Assembly (NCBI GenBank): GCA_934446285.1
Contig: CAKSEI010000049.1
Coordinates: 1 to 8,955 of the forward strand
Length of the DNA: 8,955 nt
From: an uncultured Eubacteriales bacterium
GTDB lineage: Bacteria; Bacillota; Clostridia; Oscillospirales; CAG-272
Direction of reading: 5' to 3'
Each line of letters opens with the position of its first letter. Position 1 is the stretch's first letter. This document shows positions 1-5,964 of this stretch, one piece after another. The notes beneath the pieces were generated by a model. That model did not search any database. It saw nothing but the letters and a program-made list of their open reading frames with translations, and was not told where the DNA came from. The translations under genes and the position numbers were made by a program.

Positions 1-710
1 ACCGAATTCCGTATTTCGAAATACCGCTGAGAGAGGACTTTTCGCTCTCATGCGAAGACTACATCGGGATAAACAGAACAATCGTTATAGCAAATCCGAA
101 TGCGCCGACGGGGCTTTATATAACTCCGGAAATGATAGAACGCATAGCGAAGAGCAACCCCGACAATGTAGTTATAATAGATGAGGCGTATATTGATTTC
201 GGCGGGACAAGCGCAATGCCTCTTGTCGAGAAATACGACAACCTGTTGATTATAGGCACATTCTCAAAGTCACGTTCTCTCGCAGGAGCGCGGCTCGGTT
301 TTGCCGTCGGAAACGAAGCGCTCATCTCCGACTTGAATACCGTCAGGTACTCGACCAATCCGTATAACGTCAACCGCCTGACGGCAAGAGCGGGAATTGC
401 CGCACTTGATGACAATGACTACTATATGAACAACTGCCGTATTATCGAGAGGGAAAGAGAGCGGATATCGGTGTCTCTTGCCTCTCTCGGCTTTACCGTC
501 ATACCGTCAAAGGCAAATTTTATCCTTGCAAAAAGCGACCGCATCGACGGGAAGAGCCTCTACCTTGCCCTAAAGGAAAAGGGCATACTCGTGCGGCACT
601 TTGATAAAGAGCGGATAAATGACTATTGCCGCATAACTGTCGGCACCGAAGAGCAAATGGATACGCTCTTTGGCGCGATAAATGAAATTTACGGGGAGAA
701 CGGCTTATGA
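1..710 (+). CDS. hisC: Histidinol-phosphate aminotransferase, 5'-truncated by window edge
   Basis: This is a PLP-dependent class I/II aminotransferase that converts imidazole-acetol phosphate plus glutamate to histidinol phosphate in the cytoplasm. The first complete codon in frame is at position 3, and 235 residues are visible. HisC is usually about 350-360 residues, so roughly the first 120 lie outside the window. Visible family marks are NPNAPTG (about residues 32-38), the IIDEAYIDF segment with the PLP-contacting Asp and Tyr, and the motif TFSKSRSLAGARLGF, whose Lys (codon 267-269) is the expected Schiff-base lysine. RITVGT near the C-terminus carries the substrate-carboxylate Arg. The stop overlaps the hisB start as ATGA. 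Position at the head of hisBHAFIEK supports HisC over other aminotransferases of this fold. No internal lesion is seen. Confidence 0.95.
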   Translation, partial: RIPYFEIPLREDFSLSCEDYIGINRTIVIANPNAPTGLYITPEMIERIAKSNPDNVVIIDEAYIDFGGTSAMPLVEKYDNLLIIGTFSKSRSLAGARLGFAVGNEALISDLNTVRYSTNPYNVNRLTARAGIAALDDNDYYMNNCRIIERERERISVSLASLGFTVIPSKANFILAKSDRIDGKSLYLALKEKGILVRHFDKERINDYCRITVGTEEQMDTLFGAINEIYGENGL

Positions 711-1294
711 GACAAGCAAAAATCGAACGCACAACAGCTGAAACGGACATAAAACTCACTCTGGATCTTGACGGAAGAGGACAAAGCTCGGTAAACACAG
801 GGATAGGTTTTCTCGACCATATGCTGACCCTCTTATCAAAGCACAGCCGTTTTGACATTGACGTATGCTGCAAAGGCGACATACATGTAGACTTTCATCA
901 CACTACAGAAGACGTCGGCATAGCCCTCGGAAAGGCTTTTGCACAAGCTATCGGAGACAAGCGCGGCATAAACCGCTACGCCGATATCGTGCTGCCGATG
1001 GACGAAGCACTGATACTCTGCGCCGTTGATATATCCGGACGCGGACTTTGCTGCTATAACGCACCGACACCGTCGAAAAAAATAGGAGACTTTGATACGG
1101 AGCTGAGCTGCGAATTCTGGACGGCGTTCGCTCGCGAGGCAGGAGTGACGCTCCACATACGCAGACTTGCGGGCATAAACTCTCACCATATAATAGAGGG
1201 CGTATTCAAGTCCGCTGCGCGCAGCCTAGGGAAAGCCGCATCGATAGACACCGCATTTCCCGATGAAATTCCGTCGACAAAGGGGAGTCTCTGA
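707..1294 (+). CDS. hisB: Imidazoleglycerol-phosphate dehydratase
   Basis: This enzyme dehydrates imidazole glycerol phosphate to imidazole-acetol phosphate, using a manganese centre in a large oligomer. The 195-residue protein is the normal length for the monofunctional enzyme. There is no HAD-type phosphatase domain as in the enterobacterial bifunctional HisB, which fits the separate hisK downstream. Family motifs are TGIGFLDHML (about 33-42), FHHTTEDVGIALGKA (about 64-78, metal-binding His/Glu) and NSHHIIEGVFKSAARSLGKA (about 159-178, second metal-binding His/Glu cluster). The start is the ATG overlapping the hisC stop by 4 bases, with a GGGGAG ribosome binding site about 8 bases upstream inside hisC. 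The downstream gap to hisH is 3 bases. Confidence 0.97.
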   Translation: MRQAKIERTTAETDIKLTLDLDGRGQSSVNTGIGFLDHMLTLLSKHSRFDIDVCCKGDIHVDFHHTTEDVGIALGKAFAQAIGDKRGINRYADIVLPMDEALILCAVDISGRGLCCYNAPTPSKKIGDFDTELSCEFWTAFAREAGVTLHIRRLAGINSHHIIEGVFKSAARSLGKAASIDTAFPDEIPSTKGSL

Positions 1295-1297
1295 GAT

Positions 1298-1915
1298 ATG
1301 ATTGCTGTAATAGACTACGGAGCGGGCAATCTCTTTTCTTTAGTCTCATCCCTTAATATGATAGGTGTGACAAGCGAGGTGACATCCGACCCCGAGGTGA
1401 TAAAATCAGCGGACAAGCTGATACTGCCGGGGGTCGGTGCTTTCGCCGACGCGGTAAAAAAGCTGCGCGACTCGGCTCTCGATTCGGTGATAAAGGAGCA
1501 GGCGTATGCGGGCAAGGATATACTCGGCATTTGCCTCGGGATGCAGCTGCTTTTCGAAAAAAGCCTTGAACACGGTGTTCACGAGGGACTCGGGCTGCTG
1601 AAAGGACAGGTTGTCCCTATGCGCGGCGTAATTCCCGACACTCTCAAAATCCCGCATATCGGTTGGAATGCGCTGAAATTCACGAAATCAAGTCCCCTTT
1701 TCGACGGCATAAGCGATGGCGATTTCGTTTACTTCGTGCATTCGTATTACGCCTCAGACTGCACCGAGAGCGTCATTGCAGTGACGGAGTACGGAGCAGA
1801 GCTTACCGCTGCGGTCGAGAGCGGCAATATCAAGGGGTGCCAGTTTCATCCCGAAAAGAGCGGAAGGGTTGGGCTTGAAATCCTGCGTGCCTTCTGCCGC
1901 GGAGATAACAAATGA
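1298..1915 (+). CDS. hisH: Imidazole glycerol phosphate synthase, glutamine amidotransferase subunit
   Basis: HisH hydrolyses glutamine and channels ammonia to HisF in the HisH-HisF complex. The 205-residue protein is a class I glutamine amidotransferase of usual length. It opens with DYGAGNL, carries ILPGVGAF (about 42-49), the nucleophile elbow GICLGMQLLFEKS with Cys79, and GCQFHPEKSG with the other catalytic residues His184 and Glu186. All three catalytic residues are present. The start lies 3 bases after hisB, with AAGGGGAG upstream as ribosome binding site. The stop overlaps the hisA start (ATGA). Placement immediately before hisA and hisF is the standard HisH context. Confidence 0.97.
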   Translation: MIAVIDYGAGNLFSLVSSLNMIGVTSEVTSDPEVIKSADKLILPGVGAFADAVKKLRDSALDSVIKEQAYAGKDILGICLGMQLLFEKSLEHGVHEGLGLLKGQVVPMRGVIPDTLKIPHIGWNALKFTKSSPLFDGISDGDFVYFVHSYYASDCTESVIAVTEYGAELTAAVESGNIKGCQFHPEKSGRVGLEILRAFCRGDNK

Positions 1916-2625
1916 TTATTTTTCCTGCTATAGACATTTACGAAAAAAAGGCGGTACGCCTCTATAAGGGTGACTACAATGAAATGACCGTCTACAGCAA
2001 CAGTCCTATTGACGTTGCCGTTGATTTTGTAAAATGCGGTGCAACACACATTCACACAGTAGACCTCGAGGGCGCAAAGGACGGAACGACGCCCAATCTG
2101 ACGACGGTAGCTGATATTGTGCGCGAAACGGGACTTTTCACGGAGATCGGAGGAGGCATTCGCAGTGAAAAAGCTATCGAAAAATATCTTGACGTCGGTG
2201 TCGGGCGGGTGATACTCGGGACAGCGGCGGTAAGCGACGGGGATTTTCTCCGTTCTGCCGTCGAAAAGTACGGAGAATATATCGCGGTCGGAGCGGACGT
2301 AAGAGACGGATTTATCGCGATAAAAGGATGGCGCGAACTGTCCGCACTCCCTCTTGAAGCTTTTCTTACCCGTATGCAGAGCATAGGTGTAAAGAATGTC
2401 ATATGCACCGATATATCAAAAGACGGCGCTTTGAGCGGGACAAATCTCACGCTCTACCGCAGTATCTCAAAAAAATACAGCATGAACATAACGGCATCGG
2501 GCGGAGTAGACAGTATAGAAAGCATAAGGAGGCTGCGCGAAATGGGTCTTTACGGCGCGATAATAGGAAAGGCGTACTACACGGGAGCGATAAGCCTGCG
2601 TGAGGCGATAGAGGCAGCGCAATGA
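1912..2625 (+). CDS. hisA: ProFAR isomerase (phosphoribosylformimino-AICAR-P isomerase)
   Basis: HisA catalyses the Amadori rearrangement of ProFAR to PRFAR in a (beta/alpha)8 barrel. The 237-residue length is typical. The general base Asp8 sits in FPAIDIY, and the general acid Asp129 sits in VGADVRDGF. The two phosphate-gripping loops, characteristic of the duplicated half-barrel fold, are GGGIRSE (about 80-86) and ASGGVDS (about 195-201). TDISKDGALSG (about 166-176) is the usual HisA loop. Asp8 paired with the IDIYEKKAVRLYKGDY opening separates it from HisF, whose opening is CLDVKDGRVVKG. The start overlaps the hisH stop by 4 bases, and the end overlaps the hisF start by 4 bases, so translation is probably coupled. 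Confidence 0.97.
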   Translation: MIIFPAIDIYEKKAVRLYKGDYNEMTVYSNSPIDVAVDFVKCGATHIHTVDLEGAKDGTTPNLTTVADIVRETGLFTEIGGGIRSEKAIEKYLDVGVGRVILGTAAVSDGDFLRSAVEKYGEYIAVGADVRDGFIAIKGWRELSALPLEAFLTRMQSIGVKNVICTDISKDGALSGTNLTLYRSISKKYSMNITASGGVDSIESIRRLREMGLYGAIIGKAYYTGAISLREAIEAAQ

Positions 2626-3380
2626 TAACAAAAAGAATAATCCCCTGTCTTGACGTAAAGGACGGAAGAGTTGTAAAGGGCGTAAACTTCAAGGGACTTA
2701 ACGATGTTTCATCTCCGGTGGAGCTTGCGGAATTTTACTCGGAGAGCGGAGCGGACGAGCTTGTTTTTTACGACATTACCGCTTCTGTTGAACAGCGCGG
2801 GCTATTCACTGACATTCTGCGCGAGGCGGCACGTCGAATATTCATTCCTCTGACAGTAGGCGGAGGAATAAACACGCTTGATGATTTTGACAGAGTTCTG
2901 AAGTGCGGAGCAGACAAAGTAAGCGTCAACTCCGGTGCAATTCGCAACCCTGAGCTTATACACAGCGCTGCACTCAAATACGGTTCTCAGTGCGTGGTAA
3001 TTTCGGCGGACGTGAAACGCGTATGCGGAGAATTCCGAGTATTCTCGAAAGGCGGTCGCGAGGACACCGGCATGGAGGCTGTCGCGTGGCTTAAACGCTG
3101 CGTGGGACTGGGCGCGGGTGAGGTTGTACTCAACTCAATAGATACCGACGGGGTAAAGGGCGGATTTGACCTTGAAATGCTCGATAAAGTATGCTCATCA
3201 GTCGACGTTCCCGTTATCGCCTCGGGCGGAGCGGGAAAGACAGAAGATTTTATCGAACTTTTCGAAAAAGTCCCGCGTGTCGACGCCGGACTTGCCGCTT
3301 CGGTTTTTCATTTCGGAGAGATAAGCATTCCCGATCTGAAAGCAGCTCTCAGAGAAAACAATATACAAGTGAGGTTGTAA
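2622..3380 (+). CDS. hisF: Imidazole glycerol phosphate synthase, cyclase subunit
   Basis: HisF uses ammonia from HisH to convert PRFAR to imidazole glycerol phosphate and AICAR, the latter feeding purine synthesis. The 252-residue (beta/alpha)8 protein has the usual length. The catalytic aspartates are Asp11 in IIPCLDVKDGRVVKGVNF and Asp130 in VVISADVKR. Phosphate-binding turns are TVGGGIN (about 78-84) and ASGGAGK (about 200-206), and NSIDTDGVKGGFD is the canonical active-site loop. The start overlaps the hisA stop as ATGA. The stop (TAA) lies 2 bases before the hisIE start. The 3' end contains the hisIE ribosome binding site. Confidence 0.97.
   Translation: MITKRIIPCLDVKDGRVVKGVNFKGLNDVSSPVELAEFYSESGADELVFYDITASVEQRGLFTDILREAARRIFIPLTVGGGINTLDDFDRVLKCGADKVSVNSGAIRNPELIHSAALKYGSQCVVISADVKRVCGEFRVFSKGGREDTGMEAVAWLKRCVGLGAGEVVLNSIDTDGVKGGFDLEMLDKVCSSVDVPVIASGGAGKTEDFIELFEKVPRVDAGLAASVFHFGEISIPDLKAALRENNIQVRL
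3371..3375 (+). promoter_or_regulatory. Ribosome binding site of hisIE, inside the hisF 3' end
   Basis: GAGGT lies 7 bases before the ATG at 3383. It decides the hisIE start. The open frame runs upstream to an ATG at 3191, but the extra 64 residues are a basic, Ser/Arg-rich out-of-frame reading of hisF and are not part of HisIE. Confidence 0.75.
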
Positions 3381-3382
3381 AA

Positions 3383-4030
3383 ATGTTTGACATAAAAAAA
3401 CTCAAATTCGATGCGGATGGGCTTATTCCCGCCGTGGTTGTAGATGCCGTTGACAAAAGGGTACTGACCCTTGCTTATATGAACGAGGAGAGCCTGAGAA
3501 TAACGATGGAAAAAGGACTTACGTGCTTTTACAGCCGTTCGCGCGGGCAGCTTTGGCTGAAAGGCGAGACAAGCGGTAACTATCAGCATGTAGTAAGCAT
3601 TACAGCGGACTGCGACCTTGACGCTCTCATCATCACGGTGGAAAGAGACGGTCCCGCCTGCCACACGGGCAGCGATTCTTGCTTTTTTAACACCGTTTAC
3701 CAAAGCGATAAGCTCAGCGATTTCAGTCTGCAGGGTCTTTATACCCTGCTTGAGGGCAGAAAAAAAACACGTCCCGAAGGTTCTTACACCACCTATCTTT
3801 TTGATAAAGGCATAGACAAAATCCTCAAGAAGGTCGGCGAAGAGTGCACCGAGGTCATAATCGCGGGCAAGGCAGATGATAAGAGAGAAACCATATATGA
3901 ACTTGCCGACCTCGCCTACCACTGCATGGTACTCATGACAGAGATGGGTATCTCAGTCGAGGACGTACACAGAGAGCTTGCCTCACGCCACATAATAGAT
4001 CATAAGGTAAAGCAGGAGAAAATGACCTGA
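3383..4030 (+). CDS. hisIE: Bifunctional phosphoribosyl-AMP cyclohydrolase / phosphoribosyl-ATP pyrophosphatase
   Basis: This fused enzyme carries out the second and third steps of histidine synthesis. The C-terminal HisE domain hydrolyses PR-ATP to PR-AMP, and the N-terminal HisI domain opens the adenine ring to give ProFAR. The protein has 215 residues. HisI (about 1-112) shows AYMNEESL, a CFYSRSRGQLWLKGETSGN core, the DCDLDA magnesium cluster (Asp76, 78, 80), and zinc-ligand cysteines 77, 93 and 100 within DCD and PACHTGSDSCF. HisE (about 115-205) shows the all-alpha MazG-like acidic motif VGEECTEVIIAGK and ELADLAYHCMVLM. The start at ATG 3383 is set by the GAGGT site upstream and by homology beginning there. 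The stop overlaps the hisK start by one base (TGATG). Confidence 0.96.
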   Translation: MFDIKKLKFDADGLIPAVVVDAVDKRVLTLAYMNEESLRITMEKGLTCFYSRSRGQLWLKGETSGNYQHVVSITADCDLDALIITVERDGPACHTGSDSCFFNTVYQSDKLSDFSLQGLYTLLEGRKKTRPEGSYTTYLFDKGIDKILKKVGEECTEVIIAGKADDKRETIYELADLAYHCMVLMTEMGISVEDVHRELASRHIIDHKVKQEKMT

Positions 4031-4761
4031 TGATGCCGTCAAGCTACCATACGCACACAGTTTACTGCGACGGGAGGGACACTCCGGAGGAGCTTGTGCT
4101 CGAGGCGATAAGGCTCGGCTGCCCCGAGATAGGCTTCTCCGGGCACTCGCACACCTCATTCGACGAGAGCTACTGTATGTCCCCGGAAGGCACGCGTAAA
4201 TATAAAGAATGTGTCCTCGCTCTGCGGGAAAAGTACGCAGATAAAATAAAGGTGCTGCTCGGAGTGGAGCAGGATTATTTTTCCGATGCTCCGACAGAAG
4301 GCTATGACTATGTGATAGGCTCGGTTCACTACGTGAAAAAGGATGGCTTATACCTGCCCGTAGATGAGAGCCGTGAGACACAGCAGCGTATCGTAGATAA
4401 GCACTACGCGGGAGACTATCTCGCCTTTGCGGAGGATTATTTCAAGCTTGCGGGCGAAATTTTTGAAAAAACGGGGTGCGATATAATCGGGCACTTCGAC
4501 CTTATAGGGAAATTCAATGAGAAACGTGACCTCTTTGACCCCGACGACCCGCGTTACCGCTCGGCAGCGGACAAGGCGATAGAACATCTCATCGGCTGCG
4601 GTGCTGCTTTTGAGATAAACTACGGTGCAGTCGCACTCGGATACAAAAGTACTCCTTACCCCGAGGCGCGTTTGATAAAAAAACTCACGGACGCCGGTGT
4701 CAGACTGATAAAAACCTCAGACTGTCACGACAGGTCGACGCTGCTCTTCGGTCTTACATGA
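4030..4761 (+). CDS. hisK: Histidinol-phosphatase, PHP family, apparently clipped at the C-terminus
   Basis: HisK dephosphorylates histidinol phosphate to histidinol with a trinuclear metal centre. The PHP-domain ligands are present: YHTHT with His7 and His9, GFSGHS with His39, GVEQDY with Glu80, GSVHYV with His100, IGHFDLIGK with His155, and TSDCHD with Asp231 and His233. FEINYGA (about 194-200) matches the usual beta strand near the active site. The 243-residue protein stops only 10 residues after the final metal motif. From memory, relatives continue for about 25-40 more residues through a helix of the type ALLK..G. A frame +1 stretch at 4757-4852 could be that missing piece. Because all visible metal ligands are retained, activity may survive. 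The ATG at 4030 overlaps the hisIE stop, an AGGAG at 4014-4018 precedes it, and ATG 4033 is an alternative start. Confidence 0.92.
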   Translation: MMPSSYHTHTVYCDGRDTPEELVLEAIRLGCPEIGFSGHSHTSFDESYCMSPEGTRKYKECVLALREKYADKIKVLLGVEQDYFSDAPTEGYDYVIGSVHYVKKDGLYLPVDESRETQQRIVDKHYAGDYLAFAEDYFKLAGEIFEKTGCDIIGHFDLIGKFNEKRDLFDPDDPRYRSAADKAIEHLIGCGAAFEINYGAVALGYKSTPYPEARLIKKLTDAGVRLIKTSDCHDRSTLLFGLT

Positions 4762-4771
4762 AATAAGCACG

Positions 4772-4797
4772 GCGGCAGAGGGCTGCAGCGCTTTTTT
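4772..4797 (+). terminator. Possible intrinsic terminator of the his operon
   Basis: About 10 bases after the hisK stop, a short stem GCgGCAG / CTGCaGC with one internal G-A mismatch and an AGGG loop is followed by GC and six T residues. The stem is modest in strength. It also lies inside the out-of-frame stretch that may be a lost hisK 3' end, so the two readings compete. Confidence 0.45.
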
Positions 4798-4814
4798 AAA
4801 AGCCGCACTAATTA

Positions 4815-4842
4815 TAGACCGTGCGGTGTTTTGTGTTATAAT
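4815..4842 (+). promoter_or_regulatory. Predicted sigma-A-type promoter for the azlCD remnant
   Basis: A perfect TATAAT at 4837-4842 is preceded by TG one base upstream (extended -10). A TAGACC at 4815-4820 matches four of six bases of TTGACA at a 16-base spacing. Transcription would start near 4849, giving a leader of about 70 bases before the azlC remnant. The stretch lies between hisK and azlC, where a new promoter would be expected. Confidence 0.5.
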
Positions 4843-4857
4843 ATCACGGTAAAAATA

Positions 4858-4894
4858 CGACATTTCTCTTTCGGAATGTCGGTTTTGCTTTTTA
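4858..4894 (+). promoter_or_regulatory. Leader hairpin followed by a T-rich tract (possible attenuator)
   Basis: CGACATTTC at 4858-4866 pairs with GGAATGTCG at 4873-4881 over nine positions, one of them a G-U pair, around a six-base TCTTTC loop. It is followed by GTTTTGCTTTTTA. It sits in the predicted azlC leader, where a weak terminator or attenuator could act. No known riboswitch or T-box pattern is recognisable. Confidence 0.3.
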
Positions 4895-4917
4895 TATTCC
4901 ATAACTCGGCGGTGAAA

Positions 4918-5103
4918 ATGAAAAAAACCGAAAAAACAAAAAAGGCGCTTGCCTTTGCTTTCCCCAAAACAATTCCGATAATGACCGGATTTATTATTTT
5001 CGGCAGGGATAGTTTTCTCATACCGCCGATGGTATGCATTCTCGCGCTGCTCGCCCCGCTGCGAAAGAAAATAGACAGGGAGAATAAAGATGACGTTATG
5101 TAA
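4918..5103 (+). pseudogene. azlC: azlC remnant: branched-chain amino acid export protein with a large internal deletion
   Basis: AzlC is the large subunit of the AzlCD branched-chain amino acid exporter, normally a membrane protein of about 230 residues. Only 61 residues remain here, in one open frame. The first part, KKALAFAFPKTIPIMTGFI, matches the AzlC N-terminus that leads into its first membrane segment. It then joins directly to FGRDSFLIPPMVCILALLAP and RKKIDRE, which match the final membrane segment and charged tail of the family. About 170 residues of transmembrane core are absent. The join falls around 5001-5010. The start ATG has a GGCGGTGA ribosome binding site at 4908-4915. The frame overlaps azlD by 14 bases, as in intact azlCD pairs. 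The family match is from memory of AzlC proteins; the absence of the core is seen directly. Transport activity is not expected. Confidence 0.8.
5077..5083 (+). promoter_or_regulatory. Ribosome binding site of azlD
   Basis: AGGGAGA lies 6 bases before the ATG at 5090, inside the azlC remnant. It fixes the azlD start at 5090 rather than at the in-frame ATG 5125 of the downstream frame, whose first residues do not resemble AzlD. Confidence 0.65.
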
Positions 5104-5418
5104 GCGTATAATAACAATAGCCATGTGCGTGCTCGGAACTGTCGCGACGCGCCTCATCCCATTTCTTTTGTTCAGCGGGAAAAAGGCGCGCCGCGCTTTA
5201 TCGTTTATCTCGGAAAGGCGCTGCCGCCCGCGGTATTCGCCATGCTGCTCGTGTACGCCCTGAGAGGTATGTCTCTTACGACGTACAGCTACGGAATACC
5301 CGAGACCGTCGCGCTCGCCCATACGTGCGGCGTGCACGTATGGAAGAGACAGATGCTGCTTTCGATTGCCGTCGGAACGCTCAGCTATATGCTGCACGTG
5401 CAGCTTGTCTTTGTATAA
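5090..5418 (+). pseudogene. azlD: azlD: small subunit of branched-chain amino acid exporter, frameshifted
   Basis: AzlD is a small membrane partner of AzlC, usually about 105-110 residues. Reading from ATG 5090 gives an AzlD-like N-terminus (ITIAMCVLGTVATRLIPF, then LLFSGKK). This frame loses homology after about 5188 and stops at the TGA at 5261-5263. The remaining homology continues in the frame one base earlier: APRFIVYLGKALPPAVFAML, then VHVWKRQMLLSIAVGTLSYM, to TAA 5416-5418. Removing one CG from the GGCGCG run at 5185-5190 restores SGKK-APRFIVYLGK with the family's usual spacing, so a two-base duplication is the simplest lesion. Loss of one A from the five-A run at 5180-5184 also works but adds a residue. 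Apart from this one shift the protein is full length and well preserved, so the lesion is recent, a sequencing error, or a recoding site. Confidence 0.85.
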
Positions 5419-5420
5419 AA

Positions 5421-5942
5421 TCAGTCCCCGTCACGCGCGGGGGCTTTTTCTAACAGAGCGAGAATGTCCTCGACGGCAGCCTCGGCGCTCTTGCCGTCCT
5501 CCCATTTATATATTATATCCGCGTTCTGCATATAAAGCGGTCCGCGCTCGCAGTAAAGGTCTAACAGCGTGCATCCGGGCTTCAGCACTATTCCGCGCGT
5601 GCGAAAATTGAGAATTCGCTTGCACATCTCCTCATACGGGATATCAATATAAACGACAAGCCCCCTCTCATGCAGATGCCGCATAGCCCTATCGCAGTAA
5701 ACGACACTGCCGCCCGTTGCAATAACGGTGTTCTCGCACTCAACCGATGAATTCACATCATCCTCGAGCACGCCGAAAGCCTCCGTCCCGTTTTTATCGA
5801 TATACTCCTGCAGCGTCATACCCGCCCGTCTGCCGATTAAAAGGTCGGTGTCTATAAAGTCGTAGGCAAGAGCCTTTGCGAGTATTACCCCGAGCGTACT
5901 TTTGCCGCAACCCGGCATTCCTATCAAAACAATGTTTGTCAT
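5421..5942 (-). CDS. Shikimate kinase-like protein (AroK family, NMP-kinase fold)
   Basis: This is a 173-residue P-loop kinase of usual shikimate kinase length. Shikimate kinase transfers the gamma phosphate of ATP to the 3-hydroxyl of shikimate in the chorismate pathway. Visible are the Walker A motif GMPGCGKST (residues 8-16), the DTD motif (31-33), ATGGSVVY (75-82, the substrate-side Gly pair), Arg109/114/116 around the lid, and ERGPLY with Arg133, plus a following ADI. In the GExxFRxxE region the expected shikimate-contacting Arg is Gly57 (EAFGVLE). The frame extends upstream to an ATG at 6059, but that part overlaps the helicase gene. ATG 5942 starts exactly at the kinase fold and has TAGGA about 6 bases upstream. 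It follows the helicase gene by 22 bases, probably in one operon. Shikimate is the likely but unproven substrate. Confidence 0.85.
   Translation of the reverse strand: MTNIVLIGMPGCGKSTLGVILAKALAYDFIDTDLLIGRRAGMTLQEYIDKNGTEAFGVLEDDVNSSVECENTVIATGGSVVYCDRAMRHLHERGLVVYIDIPYEEMCKRILNFRTRGIVLKPGCTLLDLYCERGPLYMQNADIIYKWEDGKSAEAAVEDILALLEKAPARDGD
5423..5449 (+). terminator. Intrinsic terminator between convergent azlD and kinase genes
   Basis: AGTCCCCG at 5423-5430 pairs perfectly (one G-U) with CGGGGGCT at 5438-5445 around a seven-base loop, and is followed by T residues through 5449. It begins 4 bases after the azlD stop. On the opposite strand the same hairpin is followed by GATTTTAT, so it may also stop transcripts of the kinase gene. 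The kinase's last codons and the first base of its stop codon lie within the hairpin. Confidence 0.85.
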
Positions 5943-5964
5943 GTCTGTCCTATTCTTTCCTAAA

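Noticed and set aside
3191..3382. A 64-residue N-terminal extension of HisIE
   Set aside because: It is hisF read in another frame, rich in Arg and Ser. HisI homology and the ribosome binding site both place the start at 3383.
4717..5397. A 226-codon open frame on the minus strand across the azlCD region
   Set aside because: The translation is basic, His/Arg-rich and unlike any domain I recognise. It lies antisense to clear azlC and azlD homology and the hisK end. No ribosome binding site supports it.
5125..5418. A free-standing 97-residue small membrane protein starting at ATG 5125
   Set aside because: Its first 20 or so residues are AzlD codons read out of frame. From 5188 on it is plainly the rest of AzlD, so it is part of a frameshifted azlD.
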